From contig CM034546.1 in assembly GCA_020055645.1 (NCBI GenBank), positions 135,739,875 to 135,803,874 of the forward strand: a stretch of DNA of 64,000 nucleotides. Direction: 5' to 3'. Origin of the DNA: Tomocerus qinae. Its lineage: Eukaryota > Arthropoda > Collembola > Entomobryomorpha > Tomoceridae. The position numbers were made by a program, and so were the translations under genes. Each line of letters opens with the position of its first letter. Position 1 is the stretch's first letter. The notes under the pieces are model-generated. The model saw only the letters and a program-made list of their open reading frames with translations, had not been told where the DNA came from and searched no databases. Below, piece by piece: positions 35,371 to 51,055 of the stretch.

Positions 35371-36749
35371 TATAGTTATTTCAGTATATTCATTTTGCCA
35401 TCTGCTCCTGCTGTATTGGCATTTTATAATTTTTATAATTTATTCAAGTCGAATAGTAACTAATTGTATACTAAAATTTTAATAGTTTACTAAAAATCCC
35501 ATAATGGCAATTATTTACGCAGTTACCATGGCCGAAAAAGATAACTTCGCTAAGCCAAAAGCTGTACCTGTCTGTCACTTAATAACTGCAGTGAAGTGTC
35601 AAATTATGTTAATTACGTACAAAGTTGTTATTAGCAATGCTATTGGCTCCTAAGTGGTCCTATTATTCAAAATGTCTATTATATTATGAATTTCAATACT
35701 CATAGATGTCATCTTGTTTGTTATCTCAACATTCGCGGTCGTCATTTTGGTTTACTGTGTTGCCATTTTGTTTTCATCTCATCATTTGCTGTTGCGGTTA
35801 TCATTTTGTTTCAAGTGATGCCATTTTGTTAACCATGTCAACATTCACTCTTGTTAGTATGTTTTTGAGAGATGTTATTTTCCCAGTCATGTCTGTGTTT
35901 AAGTTTGTCTTTGGGATGACGAGTTTGGGAATAATAAACAACTTGATCTTCAATCTGTATCCTATGTCTGTGCTACAACATAGTTTTCCTTTAATTATTT
36001 TCCCAATTTTTAAATATATTACACCGACGAACGTACCTGTTTTTAATTACTCATTTATTATTCCACTACTTACGATTCTTTTGGAGAAGTTGATGTAAAC
36101 TTGTAACTAATCAATCGCTTCTGTGCACTAATTGTTTAAATATCTGTAGCAATGTTTACCTATTGTCGGACTGCTTAATTGTTTGTTTGTAGTTACAAAG
36201 GCAACTTTCACGTTCACTATAGGAGCCTACACTGTTATTCGTTTCTGGTGAATATTTGACTCACCGCTGTTGTGCATTGAGATATATTGATAAATTGACA
36301 GAGACCTATAATAATGTAACTATGTAACAAACAAATTCTGAACGGAATTTTGATTCGACGACAATTATGTCAGTAATGGATGTTTCAGTTCTTTTACTTT
36401 TACTATTAAGACATGTCAAAAATTTTAGAGACAATTAAAAACAAGATTGTTCAATAAAAAAAGATTTTACTATTATTTCCGATGTTTATTGATGTCCTTT
36501 ATGGGAGACCACAGCTATATTATATCGTTTATTAACTAAATTGTAAGTACAACAATAAAACCTTGCAATAAAATGAATTTAAAACAATAATTGGTTTTTC
36601 TAATTCGAAAACAAAATGTCTTAACATATGTCTCCACTGTTTTTATTTACTTCCATTTCCACATTAAGTTTAATTATTTACAATTGTAAATGTAAGACTG
36701 AGTGCTAAACATACAAGCTACTTTTAATAATGCATTTGTTAAAAAATCT
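35371..36749. other. Intergenic, no supported gene
   Basis: Contains short repeated gccattttg/atcattttg motifs near 35740-35830. A 130-codon hydrophobic ORF at 35706 was not accepted as a gene. Confidence 0.4.
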
Positions 36750-38639
36750 TTAATTATTATATAGTGAATATATTTTATAGCTTTTCAATTGTGTACAACA
36801 TTCAACAAGAATTGTTAAAATACTTAATACAAATCCAGCAGGCAGTATAACAAAAACAGCCCAAAGATTGAGCATAGTAAGAGGATATCTGTCACCAAGC
36901 CTTAAGGTAGCTTCAGCCTGATTGGCATTGGAGACGGACGAGTTTTTCTGAATTTTAGAAATTCCTTCCATTTTGACTTTATAAAGTTCCTCGCTCTCCC
37001 ATTTTGACATCAATCCCGATTCAAACACCGTTGCCGTAATTATCAGGAAGGAATCCACAAAAGTAGAATCCTTCTGTAGTGCAAACGATATTAAGTTAAA
37101 TTTCGGCGTGTTTTTTGAAAAAACGAGCGCATTAGCCAGATTTTTCAACTTTATAACTTCGTATTTGAGAACGGAACTCCACCCAGCACAAACTCCGTGA
37201 GGACGTTTATATACATTTCTTAGACAATGGTTTATATCAGATGTATATTCAATTATGTGGCGAACATTAAACAGAGGACTGAATCTCCCTTGAAAAAATT
37301 CCTTTTCGTCGGAACCAAAAGAGTGTAAAGTTATTCCATAATCGGATCGTTTTGACAGTTCTTCAAATGTCATAGGAATTATTTCGGGTTTGGGAAATGA
37401 GAGATTTTTTCTTAGTGTCGATTTGTATCCAGTGCCTAATATCAGGCATCCAAGTAGCCAAATTAGAGACATGTATCTCGCTCCTTTGGGAATGTCGACT
37501 AATCCTTGCTCTGTTGCCATTACGTAAGGCAGGAACATGGAAGAGTGCCAAACAATGTATTTCAATCTCCGATCATGAAGTAGATACATAACTGTAAATT
37601 GCACAACACCAAGAAGGACAAAAATGACGATAATACAAACCCAAACCTCATAGGAAAATGGCAAGAGGAAGGAATACCACTCAAATTTTAAAGTTGGCGG
37701 GCGTGTCACAAACAGGATTTCAGCGCGACTTATTAAATTTGCATATTCGACACCGAAATTAAAAGAATAAATGTAACTAGTTGCAATTGCTATGTCATAA
37801 TTCCATTTGGGATACAATACTTTGGCGTACATCCCAGTCCATGATCCATTATCTGGCCAATATTCCCCATAACTCGAATCAAACGAAAATTCAAATGAGT
37901 AATTGAACCTTTTACTTCCTTCTTTAATTATATTTACATGGGTTCCACCGTACTCCTGGCCCCTTAGATCTTCACTTTGTCTTTCTATGTACATAAAAGG
38001 AACAGCATGACATCCTGCAACTTTTAAATGTCGTCCCTTAAAAATGCCACCCATTTTCTTTTTCGTCTCAATATTCTTCACTGAATCTATCTGCCTCATG
38101 TCTCCATTATTATAAGCCAGGGGATCACACCAAAATCCATTTTCACCGTCCATACTTATTCCAAATTTGATTTTAAGGCCTTTAGCTACCTTTAAGGATG
38201 TAATCTCCTGCAAAAAATATTCTTTCTCTGTCACAATTATCACGCGATCCAAGCGGCGGTTGACATTTGTAATAAATGCCTCTGCGAATTTGTCAATCGA
38301 ATATAAAGGATAATTAACAAATGCAATTACAACGTAACTAAATGTGTTGTAGTGACGAAATGTTCTGCCTTCGTATGGAGCATCTTTGTCCACAACAATC
38401 TCCATTGGCTCTTTATATCCAATTATCCGTGGAGTTTTGTTTTCCCTCAGAAACTTTAAGTCGACAGCATTTATTGTTGTTCCAAAATATAGGACTTTCA
38501 ATGTTTTTGGGAAATGCTGATTGGCCAAATTATATTCAATGAGGTCTTGTAATTGTTTTTCAAACAGGTCACTCATTGTCGAACTAGTGTAATGCATTAG
38601 TGTAACGCATAAGTAAAATCTAGTCAGCTTCTTCCGCAT
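36750..38639 (-). CDS. Divergent ionotropic receptor (IR), gene 2, intronless
   Basis: A single open frame of 629 aa. It begins MRKKLTRFYLCVTLMHY (signal peptide). A long extracellular half includes an S1-like segment (GGTHVNIIKEGSKRFNYSF, then DNGSWTGMYAKVLYPKWNYD). M1 is WVCIIVIFVLLGVVQFTVMY, the pore loop region is HSSMFLPYVMATEQGL, and M3 is LIWLLGCLILGTGYKSTL. The S2 lobe includes FEELSKRSDYGITLHSFGSDE, and M4 is LNLWAVFVILPAGFVLSILTIL. The NGSWTGM block is the IR equivalent of the ligand-lobe start. A chemosensory cation channel role is inferred from the family. It is much longer in the S1 half than IR gene 1 and shares little sequence with it, so this is not a recent tandem duplicate. 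Confidence 0.85.
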   Translation of the reverse strand: MRKKLTRFYLCVTLMHYTSSTMSDLFEKQLQDLIEYNLANQHFPKTLKVLYFGTTINAVDLKFLRENKTPRIIGYKEPMEIVVDKDAPYEGRTFRHYNTFSYVVIAFVNYPLYSIDKFAEAFITNVNRRLDRVIIVTEKEYFLQEITSLKVAKGLKIKFGISMDGENGFWCDPLAYNNGDMRQIDSVKNIETKKKMGGIFKGRHLKVAGCHAVPFMYIERQSEDLRGQEYGGTHVNIIKEGSKRFNYSFEFSFDSSYGEYWPDNGSWTGMYAKVLYPKWNYDIAIATSYIYSFNFGVEYANLISRAEILFVTRPPTLKFEWYSFLLPFSYEVWVCIIVIFVLLGVVQFTVMYLLHDRRLKYIVWHSSMFLPYVMATEQGLVDIPKGARYMSLIWLLGCLILGTGYKSTLRKNLSFPKPEIIPMTFEELSKRSDYGITLHSFGSDEKEFFQGRFSPLFNVRHIIEYTSDINHCLRNVYKRPHGVCAGWSSVLKYEVIKLKNLANALVFSKNTPKFNLISFALQKDSTFVDSFLIITATVFESGLMSKWESEELYKVKMEGISKIQKNSSVSNANQAEATLRLGDRYPLTMLNLWAVFVILPAGFVLSILTILVECCTQLKSYKIYSLYNN

Positions 38640-41185
38640 TTTACCTACAATTTGGTATAACTAACTGACTGTATTTCAGACTCGGATATTGACCAGTTGG
38701 TGTTAATCCAAATGTAGTAATGTAAAATGCAACGACTATGCATAGATATGCAGATAATGGATTATTGTGGCCGATATTTCTTTTCAAGGTCGGACGGCCC
38801 AAAATAGTTATTGTTTAGTGTTAACTGCGCTTAATATAAAGAGTGAAATCCTTTTATCTTAATGAATAGCGTTATTAGTTAATCCATTTTAGCGACCAAG
38901 TTTTTATGTTTGTTTTATTCCGGATTCTGAATAGAATGACATGAGCATTAAAGAAATTGTCTTGCCTCATTCGAAGTACAAAAGAATCTAACAGTAGGGT
39001 GATTATTTGTATTTGATCATTGCATTAATGCCTCTTTCAATATGCTACTCTCATTTACATAGATATACACATCTTCACACTTTTTATTTTACCATACATT
39101 TTCCACCATTAAAAATTTCAAAAAATATTTATTATGAAAGTTAGCACAAGAAAATGGGCGACAACTAATTAGAGTAAATTACCTAAGTATACCAAGTATT
39201 ATTCGTAATTATTGAAAAAGCTTTTAAGTGTTGGATTGAAGGATAAGTTCCCTATTATTTATATTACATAAAAATGTTTAAATGAGATTTAGCTATAGGG
39301 TAGGGATGTGGTAGAGTGTATTTTTGAATTTAGAATGAGTAATATTGATTGTATGCGAATAATAAACCACAAAAACTGTAGATCGCTATCTAAAATAGTT
39401 CTACTGATTCTTTGATGGCACTTCTACTCTCTAATACAGTATCCCTGAATCTGTAACTTAGTTTATGAGAGAATGAAATGATTTTACACAGTGCACACAA
39501 AATAGAATTTAGTTTAGAAAATACAACAAGAATAACGAGGGAGAAATGTACTCGGATTGGTTAGGCTCAAAACCCTAGATGAACTGGCTCTTATGAGTGT
39601 TACTCTTTGATTTCTCGAAAGGTAGATTGATTATAGATTATATAATATTATATTAGAGTAATATTATCAACACACCACAATTTAATATTATTGTATGTAA
39701 TACCAATTATATAATACCAAACCTGCGGAGCTTACAACTAGTAAGGAATCCGTGTTTAGTGGGTATAATTTCACTTCTTACGCCAATAATTTACGAATAC
39801 ACTTAGAATTTAGAAATACCAATAGTAATAATAATACCAATTTAATCTTTAGTACCAATTGGGGCGAAGGGAGAATACGCACGGAGATCAGTGCAAATGC
39901 GCGTTTAGTGGTTAGATTGCTTGACCAAAGTAAAGCGAATGTCTCGGCAAGTAATTGCAGAGATAATGAGCTTGGCTTTGGTTAAGCAAAGCTATAAAGG
40001 GTAATATTTATATTTTTAATGGAACCTGTTTTTTATTGTGCGAGGATCCGTGTTGCTGGTCTGGTCTTCCTTCTTCGGAGAAACTCGTACAAATTGGGAA
40101 GGTCTGGCTGGCAAATTGTAGCACCGTACTTGTAAAAGTATAACTTCAAATAAAAATAACTACTAAAGTAAATCTTTGCCTGAATTGAATGACAATTCAG
40201 TTGAAAGTAATACTTTAAGTAAGTGACTGGACTGGAATAATCGACAGTGCAGTCAAAGATAAAACTTAAAATTGAATAATGAAAAATGTGAAATGAAAAT
40301 ATTAAATGTAATGGTCTGTTTGGAACAATGTTGAGAATAAGAATGAGAGCTAGTCTGGTCGGTTTGCCTATTTTATAAAATCAGGTTGACATTGCAGGTA
40401 AGTTCAAGAACCGACCATGGACTGGAAAATGCATACGGAATTAGGGAAGTTGCATACGAATTACTGGAGATGCATAGAAATTAGTAGTAGATAATTTCTT
40501 AAATCAAGGAGCATTTTTACCTAAAGAGCCAATCTAAGATATGCTGAATGAGTCTTAGTTTACATATTATGCAACCGAGCCTTTCGAGTACGTGAACGTC
40601 TTTTTGAGACTTCACACTTTGCAAATTGTTTGATGTCTACCTTTCTAATTCTAAATTGAATCATGCAATGCTGAGGGTCCAATTATATGGATGAATAATC
40701 CAATCTCACACAATACAGCGATCACTGATGTGATAAGACATGTTTACTTAGGTTTATTGAAGTACAAATAGTATTAACACTGAATATAGGATTGAATACT
40801 TTGTAAATAACCATTAAAGCCAATAGCGAAGCATATAATATAATTGTTTATTCAATAGCAAATGGATATTTCAACAATAACAACCCTTCCCATATGCACA
40901 ATTATAGTAACTTTACCAGTATAATCCAGTAGAATAATAATACCTCGGCAAACTCAAAAATTCCTACTTTTTTATAAGTGTGCTGGCGGTGGGTTACTAT
41001 TCGCACATTATAATATATTTGTTCAATTTTTGTGAAAAATTTTCATACAATGCACTAAATAATACTATTAAATAGATTTAAATAATTACTGTTTCAATAT
41101 TGAACATGCATTAGTTCGATATTTCTAAATGAAATTGAGCAATGCAAATATTGGCATTTACAAACATTATAATTAAATAATACTT
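38640..41185. other. Intergenic, no supported gene
   Basis: 2.5 kb with no conserved coding signal. The block 39620-40110 is less AT-rich, and a short ORF there (39752-39985) has a low-complexity Asn-rich composition. It may be repeat-derived but has no ends I could define. Confidence 0.4.
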
Positions 41186-44100
41186 TCATATTATGAGCAG
41201 AGTTTCAATGGTTGATCTTAAATCTGAAAAGGAAGGACGACTACCGGGATCGTTTTCCCAGCAATGCAAAAGAACTTTGTGCCTATTTCATGATACAATA
41301 TTTTAATAAATTTTTTTGAAATAATTATTTTCATAATAATGACATAAATGTGATAAATAAATCTGAATGACTTACAACTCTTCGTTTGCATATTTGGGTT
41401 TAGACATTCTGAGACCGTTCTCAATTTTATCAATGAAATCATTATCCCACGATAATCCAACATAAGGAACTTCGGCAAGTGAAAATATTTCCCAAAGTGT
41501 AATGCCAAATGACCAGACGTCCGATTGAGTGGAAAACGACAAATCTTTAAGAGTCTCAAGCGCTAAATAACGCCAAGGAAGTGGCTCCTGTACATTTAAG
41601 AAAATGGTCAAAGTTAGTCAATAGCTCATACCCTAACAAAAACGTTCAGGGGTGCAATTCAGTAGATCGCAGTCATCCCTAGTCAGGGAAAGTTGTCGCA
41701 ACTTTGGTTCTGTTTATCGTAAACGAGTTCGTTGGATAGCTGACATGTTCTGTGACATTTCAAAATGAGTCAATGTTTGTCAGAGATCAAGTGTCACAGT
41801 ATTGGATAAACTGTTTTAGTATTACATTTTTTGTGCAATGGTTTATTTACCTGAGATTTTTTGACGTAAATTGAATACTCGTATAATTTTCTGGATAACC
41901 CAAAATCAGAAATCTTAACTGACGTTTTGTCGTAGAGCAAAAGATTTCTAACAGCCAAATCTCCATGAATCACCTGAAAAAATCCACAATAAATATTAAG
42001 CTATAACTTTCCAATTTACAACAGTCAAATTATGCAACGCACATTTTTACTGGCCAAGTATTCCATTCCTTTAGCCACTTGATGTGACCAATTAATTAAA
42101 TCGGCTGTGGTGAATTCATCTTCTGAGTTTGCATTTCTGTTTCGGAATTCAATATCATTATTCCATAGCAATTTTGATTTCAAATAGAAATATATAAAAG
42201 CATGTCTAACTCATTTAAGTCGGGAGTGGGAACATTTAAATCGGAAGGGGGAAAATTTAAATAGTCAGGTGTTTCCATATAAAGACTTCGAAAAATGCTG
42301 CGGTTATTCTTCAAAAAACTGTGCATACTTCCTAAGGGGCACAATTCCACCATAACGTATACAATTCCTGTTTATAGATAAAACTATTTTAGTAAAGCCA
42401 TTTTCATGCTATACAAGGTATGAAAACCCAGTTTTACATACATTTTACATAATATAATAGTAATTATGTATTAGTTAATGGAATATGATGCCTTTATGGA
42501 GAGACTTGGTATCTGCACCAACCAGATTGACAATATTTGGATGTTCTTCCAAGTAGATCATCACTTTCAGCTCCGAAAGTAATGATCGCAAATAGGAAAT
42601 ATCCGAATATTTTTTCAAGGTTTTTATAGCTACTTTTCTTCCTGATACATTTCCTTGGTAAACCATTCCATAATTTCCCGATCCAAGAATATAATCCTTA
42701 TCTAAATATTAATTTTGAATTACTTATTTCAGCATTTATTCATTCATCTATAACCCACCGATTTCATAATTGCTATCAGCAATTTCATAGCAATCCTTTG
42801 GATATGGAATAGATTGAATGTGCGACTCATCACCACAATTCCCATCACTTTCTTTAGGACTTGTTCCATACAGAAATTCTTCAATTTCCTCTTTAGTCAA
42901 ACCACTCTATAATTTGAAATGCATTTTAAAACCTGTCACTCGTTTAAAATTTAATTAGTAATAACTAGCACTGACTTTCTTCCTGCGGTAGTATTTAAGG
43001 AGTAGAACTGTAATTACCACACCCAGAAATAAAATTACGATTGGTACCCCCACCGTAATTAAATAATTTGTTCCTGATTGCGCTGCGTTAACAAAATTAT
43101 TTATGTGATTAAATAAACAACCATTGATGCAAAAAATCAGCGGAATTCAAAAACCTTCAACTGTAACTTTGAAAAATTTTGTAGCATTTCCCAAATCATT
43201 TGAAGCAAAACATGAATAGATACCCGCGTCGTTATAATCTACGTCATAGAAATGGAGAGAGTTGTTTGCCACGGATATTTTATCGCTTTTTATCGGCTGT
43301 AGTAAATTGAGAATACAATTCAATTATTTGTGACTCAAAAATTAAAATCTTTTAGAATTTTGTACCTCATTATTTTTCCGCCATTCTATTTTTGGTGGGG
43401 GTTTGGCATTTGTGTGGCATTCCAATCTTTGTAGAGTATAATTAAATATAAATTTCACGTCTACTGGCACTTTGTTAAAAATCGGCGCCAAACTTTCTGA
43501 AAAATGTGAAATTTTAAAGTTAATGACGTAATTTTACTTCATTTCTGATTTATTAAACCTTCAACAGAGATTGGAAGTGCCATCGTTAGTATTTTCTCTG
43601 AATTCCAGATGTAAGCGGAGCAAACCAAATGGTTTGCATCAGCAGGAAGCATTAGTTCTTGCTCGCTTTTGTAGTTGTTAAATAATGGAACTCCTTTTAT
43701 AGATTCCTCACCTAAATGTTTTAAATAATTATTATTTTATTCAACTAAATTCAATGTCTTGTTTTTAATAGCTGCGTGATATACATTAAATAATAGTTGT
43801 GGTTACCGTGAATATTTATGCTTTTTATAGATCCGTTTTTGAATTGAAGGGACCACATCAACGGTTGAGCAAAAAGGTAGCTGATTGCAATACACGAAAA
43901 CTTATAATTCATTTTGGAGTAAAAAACTTTCTGCTCATTTGTATTAATTCTAAGGAGAGCTTTAAGAGGCAATACTTCTTCAGTTAACTGCATATCTACA
44001 TTTAAGTCTGTTCCAGTAAACATTAAAACAATAATGGTACACAAAATGTAATTATACTCGACTATATCATCTGCGAATTTTATAAATATTTTTCTAAAAC

Positions 44101-45986
44101 GTTTTTATTTGGTAGATAGAAAGTCTTACAAGTTTTTTGGTCAAGCCCCAGCAAATATTCAAATGGATCTGCAAAAATTTTCGAATTTCGCCTGAAACAG
44201 GAAACAATACCACCGCCGTCTTTGAAATCAACAGTTTTACAGTACTGTGCATAGGAACATGCATTCAAGCTTCCTTCCCTTTTGCCAATACATTCATTGT
44301 CCTGAAATACAAAAAGACGTTACTATCCTTACTTATGACTCTACTGAAATACATTGAAAATTATTTGTACATTCTTATTACAGAGTAAATAAAACATTTT
44401 TGAAACGTACCCCTTCTAGACACTTCTTTTTCATTTTAGCTTCTGACGGATTTCTTGCTCTCATGTTAATAAGTCGAAAATTCAGTTTGTTTTTACGTTT
44501 TGATACACAAGCTGCCCATTTACCAGTAACATTTATTAGTAGTTCCTGATCTTCCGGTGCAACTTGCAGATTTGGTGCTAAGAATAAAAGAATTAAAATT
44601 TTGAGAATTATTATACTTGTTTGCTTTGTATCTTACAAGATTCCCTGACTAAAAATCCACCACACGAGATTTCGAAATATTAATAAGCATTAAGAGGAAG
44701 TTAATGACAAATGAATGTTTATAACGTTCTAACTAACTAATCCATTATTCTGATTATTCAATTACATGTTTTAATTTATTCAAATAAATTGACGTGCTTT
44801 GCTTACCTGTTTTGGTATTAATTTCAACTTTATCATCTGAATTTTCGACAAAACATTCGAATATTCCTTCTAGATTCAATGAACTGCTATGTTTGTTGAA
44901 AATAAATCCTACCGTTGGATCGAAAATTGCATTCTGGTCCATGCTTATCAAACGCTGTGTTGAAAGGCATTACTTAGTCTATATTATTATTATAGTTAAC
45001 AACTTTAATATTTTAATTTTAAAATGATTTCTTACATTGCTATTCAATTTTCGTAGAGAAATCTTTAAGTTCTGATTGAAAGAACGACAAGGAAAAATTA
45101 TATTATTGTCATTCTCCTTGGCATTTAATTGATGGCCATCGTTTAATAATACAGGAGATTCCTTAGCTACAACAAAATGTTGGGATACATATAGATAAAT
45201 ATCAGTGTTAAAATTGGATATGAAAATAAATTAAAGATTGTTTTCATTTTTATAGCTAACGTACTTTCTGCAAAAATGTAGAATGAAGTATGTAAATTGT
45301 GATCACTGATTCCATAAATATTATATTGGCCAGTTATTTCCGGTTCGGTGTTCATGGTAATTATTAAGGTTGAAGTCGTTCCGTTAATTGTGTTGTTCAT
45401 TTTTTCTCGATAATAAGATATAGCAATCGATCTATGAGGCTTAGAGAAATAGGGAAACAATGAATTTTTACACCTATAATTTCTTATTAATAGCTTTGAA
45501 ATTCAGATTAGAAGTGACCCAGAAAATTTGTACTTGAAACGAAAAATTTGGAACCAAAATGTTGAAGTTTTTCTTACCAACATCCCATCGAAATCCAGAT
45601 CGATGGGATATGAAGAAGTGCAAGTGATATTTATCATCCGTTGTGATCCTATGAATAATTAGACTACATTTAGTTAAATGTAACTCCCATTGTTAATTAT
45701 GAACAGTTAAATTAACGTTATTGTTTATAATATTTCAAGGCTGGCAGTGTTTACCTGTGTAATCACCATCAGTAACAAAAATATTTTTCCCAGAACATTT
45801 TACTGGCGATGTTTGAGCAAATACTGCTGTACATTTTGGCATCTCGGGGCTCTTTCTGCCCAGAATACAAGCCAATCCATTCCAAGTAGGAGAACACTCA
45901 CACACAGACGTTGTCGAAGATTCAATAGCAAAAATAAAAGTTATAACTAATCCAGCAAAAATCAATTTTCTCAGCAATATCATCAT
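41186..45986 (-). CDS. VEGFR/PDGFR-like receptor tyrosine kinase
   Basis: Nineteen exons (45986-45755, 45648-45578, 45439-45265, 45166-45036, 44954-44807, 44577-44411, 44301-44130, 44007-43807, 43711-43559, 43496-43366, 43296-43155, 43082-42976, 42906-42759, 42701-42492, 42367-42287, 42122-42043, 41973-41851, 41587-41376, 41282-41186) give about 926 aa. A signal peptide is followed by Ig-like folds ([38 protein letters not shown]), then a membrane helix (about 580-603, [21 protein letters not shown]) and a juxtamembrane IPYPKDCYE. Kinase: [17 protein letters not shown] (Lys about 685), HGDLAVRN (Asp about 788), DFGLS (about 806), [15 protein letters not shown] and [12 protein letters not shown]. 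Oddities: Gly for the HRD Arg, ALE instead of APE, a GC donor after exon 14, and a tentative exon 15/16 junction in the kinase insert. The ligand is presumably a PVF/VEGF-like factor (inference). Confidence 0.85.
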
Positions 45987-46590
45987 TTTGAATTAAAACT
46001 AGAGCTCCGCACACTTTCTCATTAATTACTAACTATTGCTAATGGCTACTTTGCGCTTTGGCTGCATTTTCTAATTACTCAACTAATTTTCAACCCACAA
46101 TCATTATCATGGTTTATGGTTAAAATAATATATTTCCTATGAAGAAATGCTTATGAATACCAACAGCTGGGTGGAGAATAATGGATTTTGAAGTTTTCTT
46201 CACTAATATAAAAAATATATATTTGAATACCTATGCTCATGCTTTTGACGCTGCTAACCATTAAATGATATACATAATACATACTACGTAGAGCAATTAT
46301 TCATGTTCTTAATAACCGACCATATTTATTAATTTGTAGTTTTATGTAATGCTTAAGGAACTGTTTCTCCATTTCAATCCATTTATATCAAGAACAGGGG
46401 GAAGTGGAAGTTGTTATTTATGAATGAATGTTTATCAACGAACTCATGCTCTAGCCGCGGACAAGGAAGCTAATATTATTTTAGAAGTTAGCTATTTCTG
46501 ACAAACTCTACAAACACGATTACGATGTATAAAAACACCTAAGTTAACTGCTCTCTACTACAAATAAATATGTCACCAAACAAATCAAGC
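45987..46590. other. Upstream region of the receptor tyrosine kinase
   Basis: Must contain its promoter. No TATA box at a convincing distance and no other gene. Confidence 0.35.
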
Positions 46591-46603
46591 TTTCTCACTA
46601 GTA

Positions 46604-47024
46604 TGTATGTTATATGGGGTGTAACTGCCTCACTACAAAGTGATAGTACTGGGCGCAGGCCTCAACTACGGGCCTATTGCCAACTCCCTCAACACTGGTA
46701 TTGTTGTTAATTAATACCCGAGAAGCCTAAGGCTGTCATTTACGAGTCACTGTCGTGGGACTGTTATCGGAAGTCTACTAGCCCAACAAAGACAGGTTAT
46801 CCAAAGCTACGCTACGTACACAGGACATACGAGGTATCAATAGGACGGCCCTTGTAATTGCGGGTTCGTGCTTAACCTTTGTCTTAATTCCACATTTACA
46901 ACTCAAACACTCGCCTTTAAACAGCCCTCGGCCATTTCACCCAGCCAAAGAAACGAACTGGCAGTGGAAGCACACATTGAATAGTCAGACGACTGAGTGC
47001 TCCACCAAGCCAACGTGGCTGGGT
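46604..47024. mobile_element. 421-bp insertion with 13-bp target-site duplication
   Basis: tttctcactagta occurs at 46591-46603 and again at 47025-47037, directly bordering a block that is clearly more GC-rich than its surroundings. It has no ORF. The duplication length fits a LINE-mobilised SINE or another retroposed sequence. A B-box-like gggttcgtgc occurs at about 46862, but no full tRNA-like head could be demonstrated and there is no poly-A tail at either end. Confidence 0.6.
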
Positions 47025-47037
47025 TTTCTCACTAGTA

Positions 47038-48061
47038 GAATTAATCAGCCAAAAATGTAACCAATTACAATGGTTTAACTTGTGTTTATGAGTTTAGTAT
47101 TTTCTACTATTGTACATAATATATTCATAAGTGTTACACATACGTAATAAATAAACAGTAATTTAGAACAAGAGAAATATTGCATTTCTGAATATTCTCA
47201 TTGTTTGTTTCTTCGGAATTTATTCATAAATATTTGGAAACTACTAGTAGTAAATATGCATCTGCTACATATTATACTGTATCGTATATTAAGCATGACA
47301 AGGTAGGCAACTGGCAACTACAAATAGTTGTTTCATCCAATCTTCTATAACCATCAATGATTTGGCTTAATTTTTTGCTTAAGTCCAGCAGGAAATTCAT
47401 ACAAACGTTTTTTTTTGTTTTGTTTGAAAACATAACACGCAGATATTTATAGCTATCTTTATAAATGATGATTATTTTCTAAAATAAAGTGTTATTTCTA
47501 TAATCCTGGAACAAAGTATTTAAAACCATGTGAAGTAGAGTAGGCTGCGGTTATCTTATGAATATATACGTGGAATTTTCCTTTGTTCTTTTGATTTATA
47601 GTCTTAGTTCCAGCTGACTGACTGACAGACAGATGACTATAGACCATCTTGTTTGAGTATTACTTAGTGCTATGTGTTAGTAGTATTATAATACTTTCGG
47701 GTACTCCAAGCTGAACGTAACTTGATGAAACTCTCGCATTTTTAGATAATGATGATTATGTGGTTCGCTGATTCAAGTTAATTCGCATTGCGTGTTGGTT
47801 TTTCTTATAGTAAAAAATACATGCTCATCTAAGTATTATGTATAATTTGTATAAATTCTATATGAAATATGAAGTACTAATTTGTACGCATGGAATAATT
47901 TATTCATTATCTAACAATAGATGAGTGTGGTCAGGTAATTTGTCTATGATGCAGATTCCTTTAATTTCCGTGGTATAAAAGAGTGAATTCCATTATTTTT
48001 GTGTTGATTGAAGAGTGCACACATAAATCTGTTTAAGTAGTAAAATAACGCAAGCAAGATA
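47038..48061. other. Upstream region of the carboxylesterase
   Basis: AT-rich. A TATA-like tggtataaaaga at about 47971-47980 lies about 85 bp before the start codon and is the likely core promoter. No gene. Confidence 0.4.
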
Positions 48062-50965
<2,904 letters not shown>

Positions 50966-51049
50966 AAATATCAACTCGTAATTATAAAATATAAGTCTGT
51001 TATCAACAAAAGGAAAATTGGTTGATCTTGCATTAAAAATGTATTAACA

Positions 51050-51055
51050 AATAAA
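51050..51055 (+). terminator. Polyadenylation signal AATAAA of the carboxylesterase
   Basis: Canonical hexamer 85 bp after the stop codon. Confidence 0.5.

Noticed and set aside
35706..36098. 130-codon plus-strand hydrophobic ORF
   Set aside because: Low-complexity T-rich translation over short atcattttg repeats. No family or gene-structure evidence.
39752..39985. 77-codon ORF with Asn-rich segment
   Set aside because: No start context, homologue or splice sites. Probably repeat-derived.
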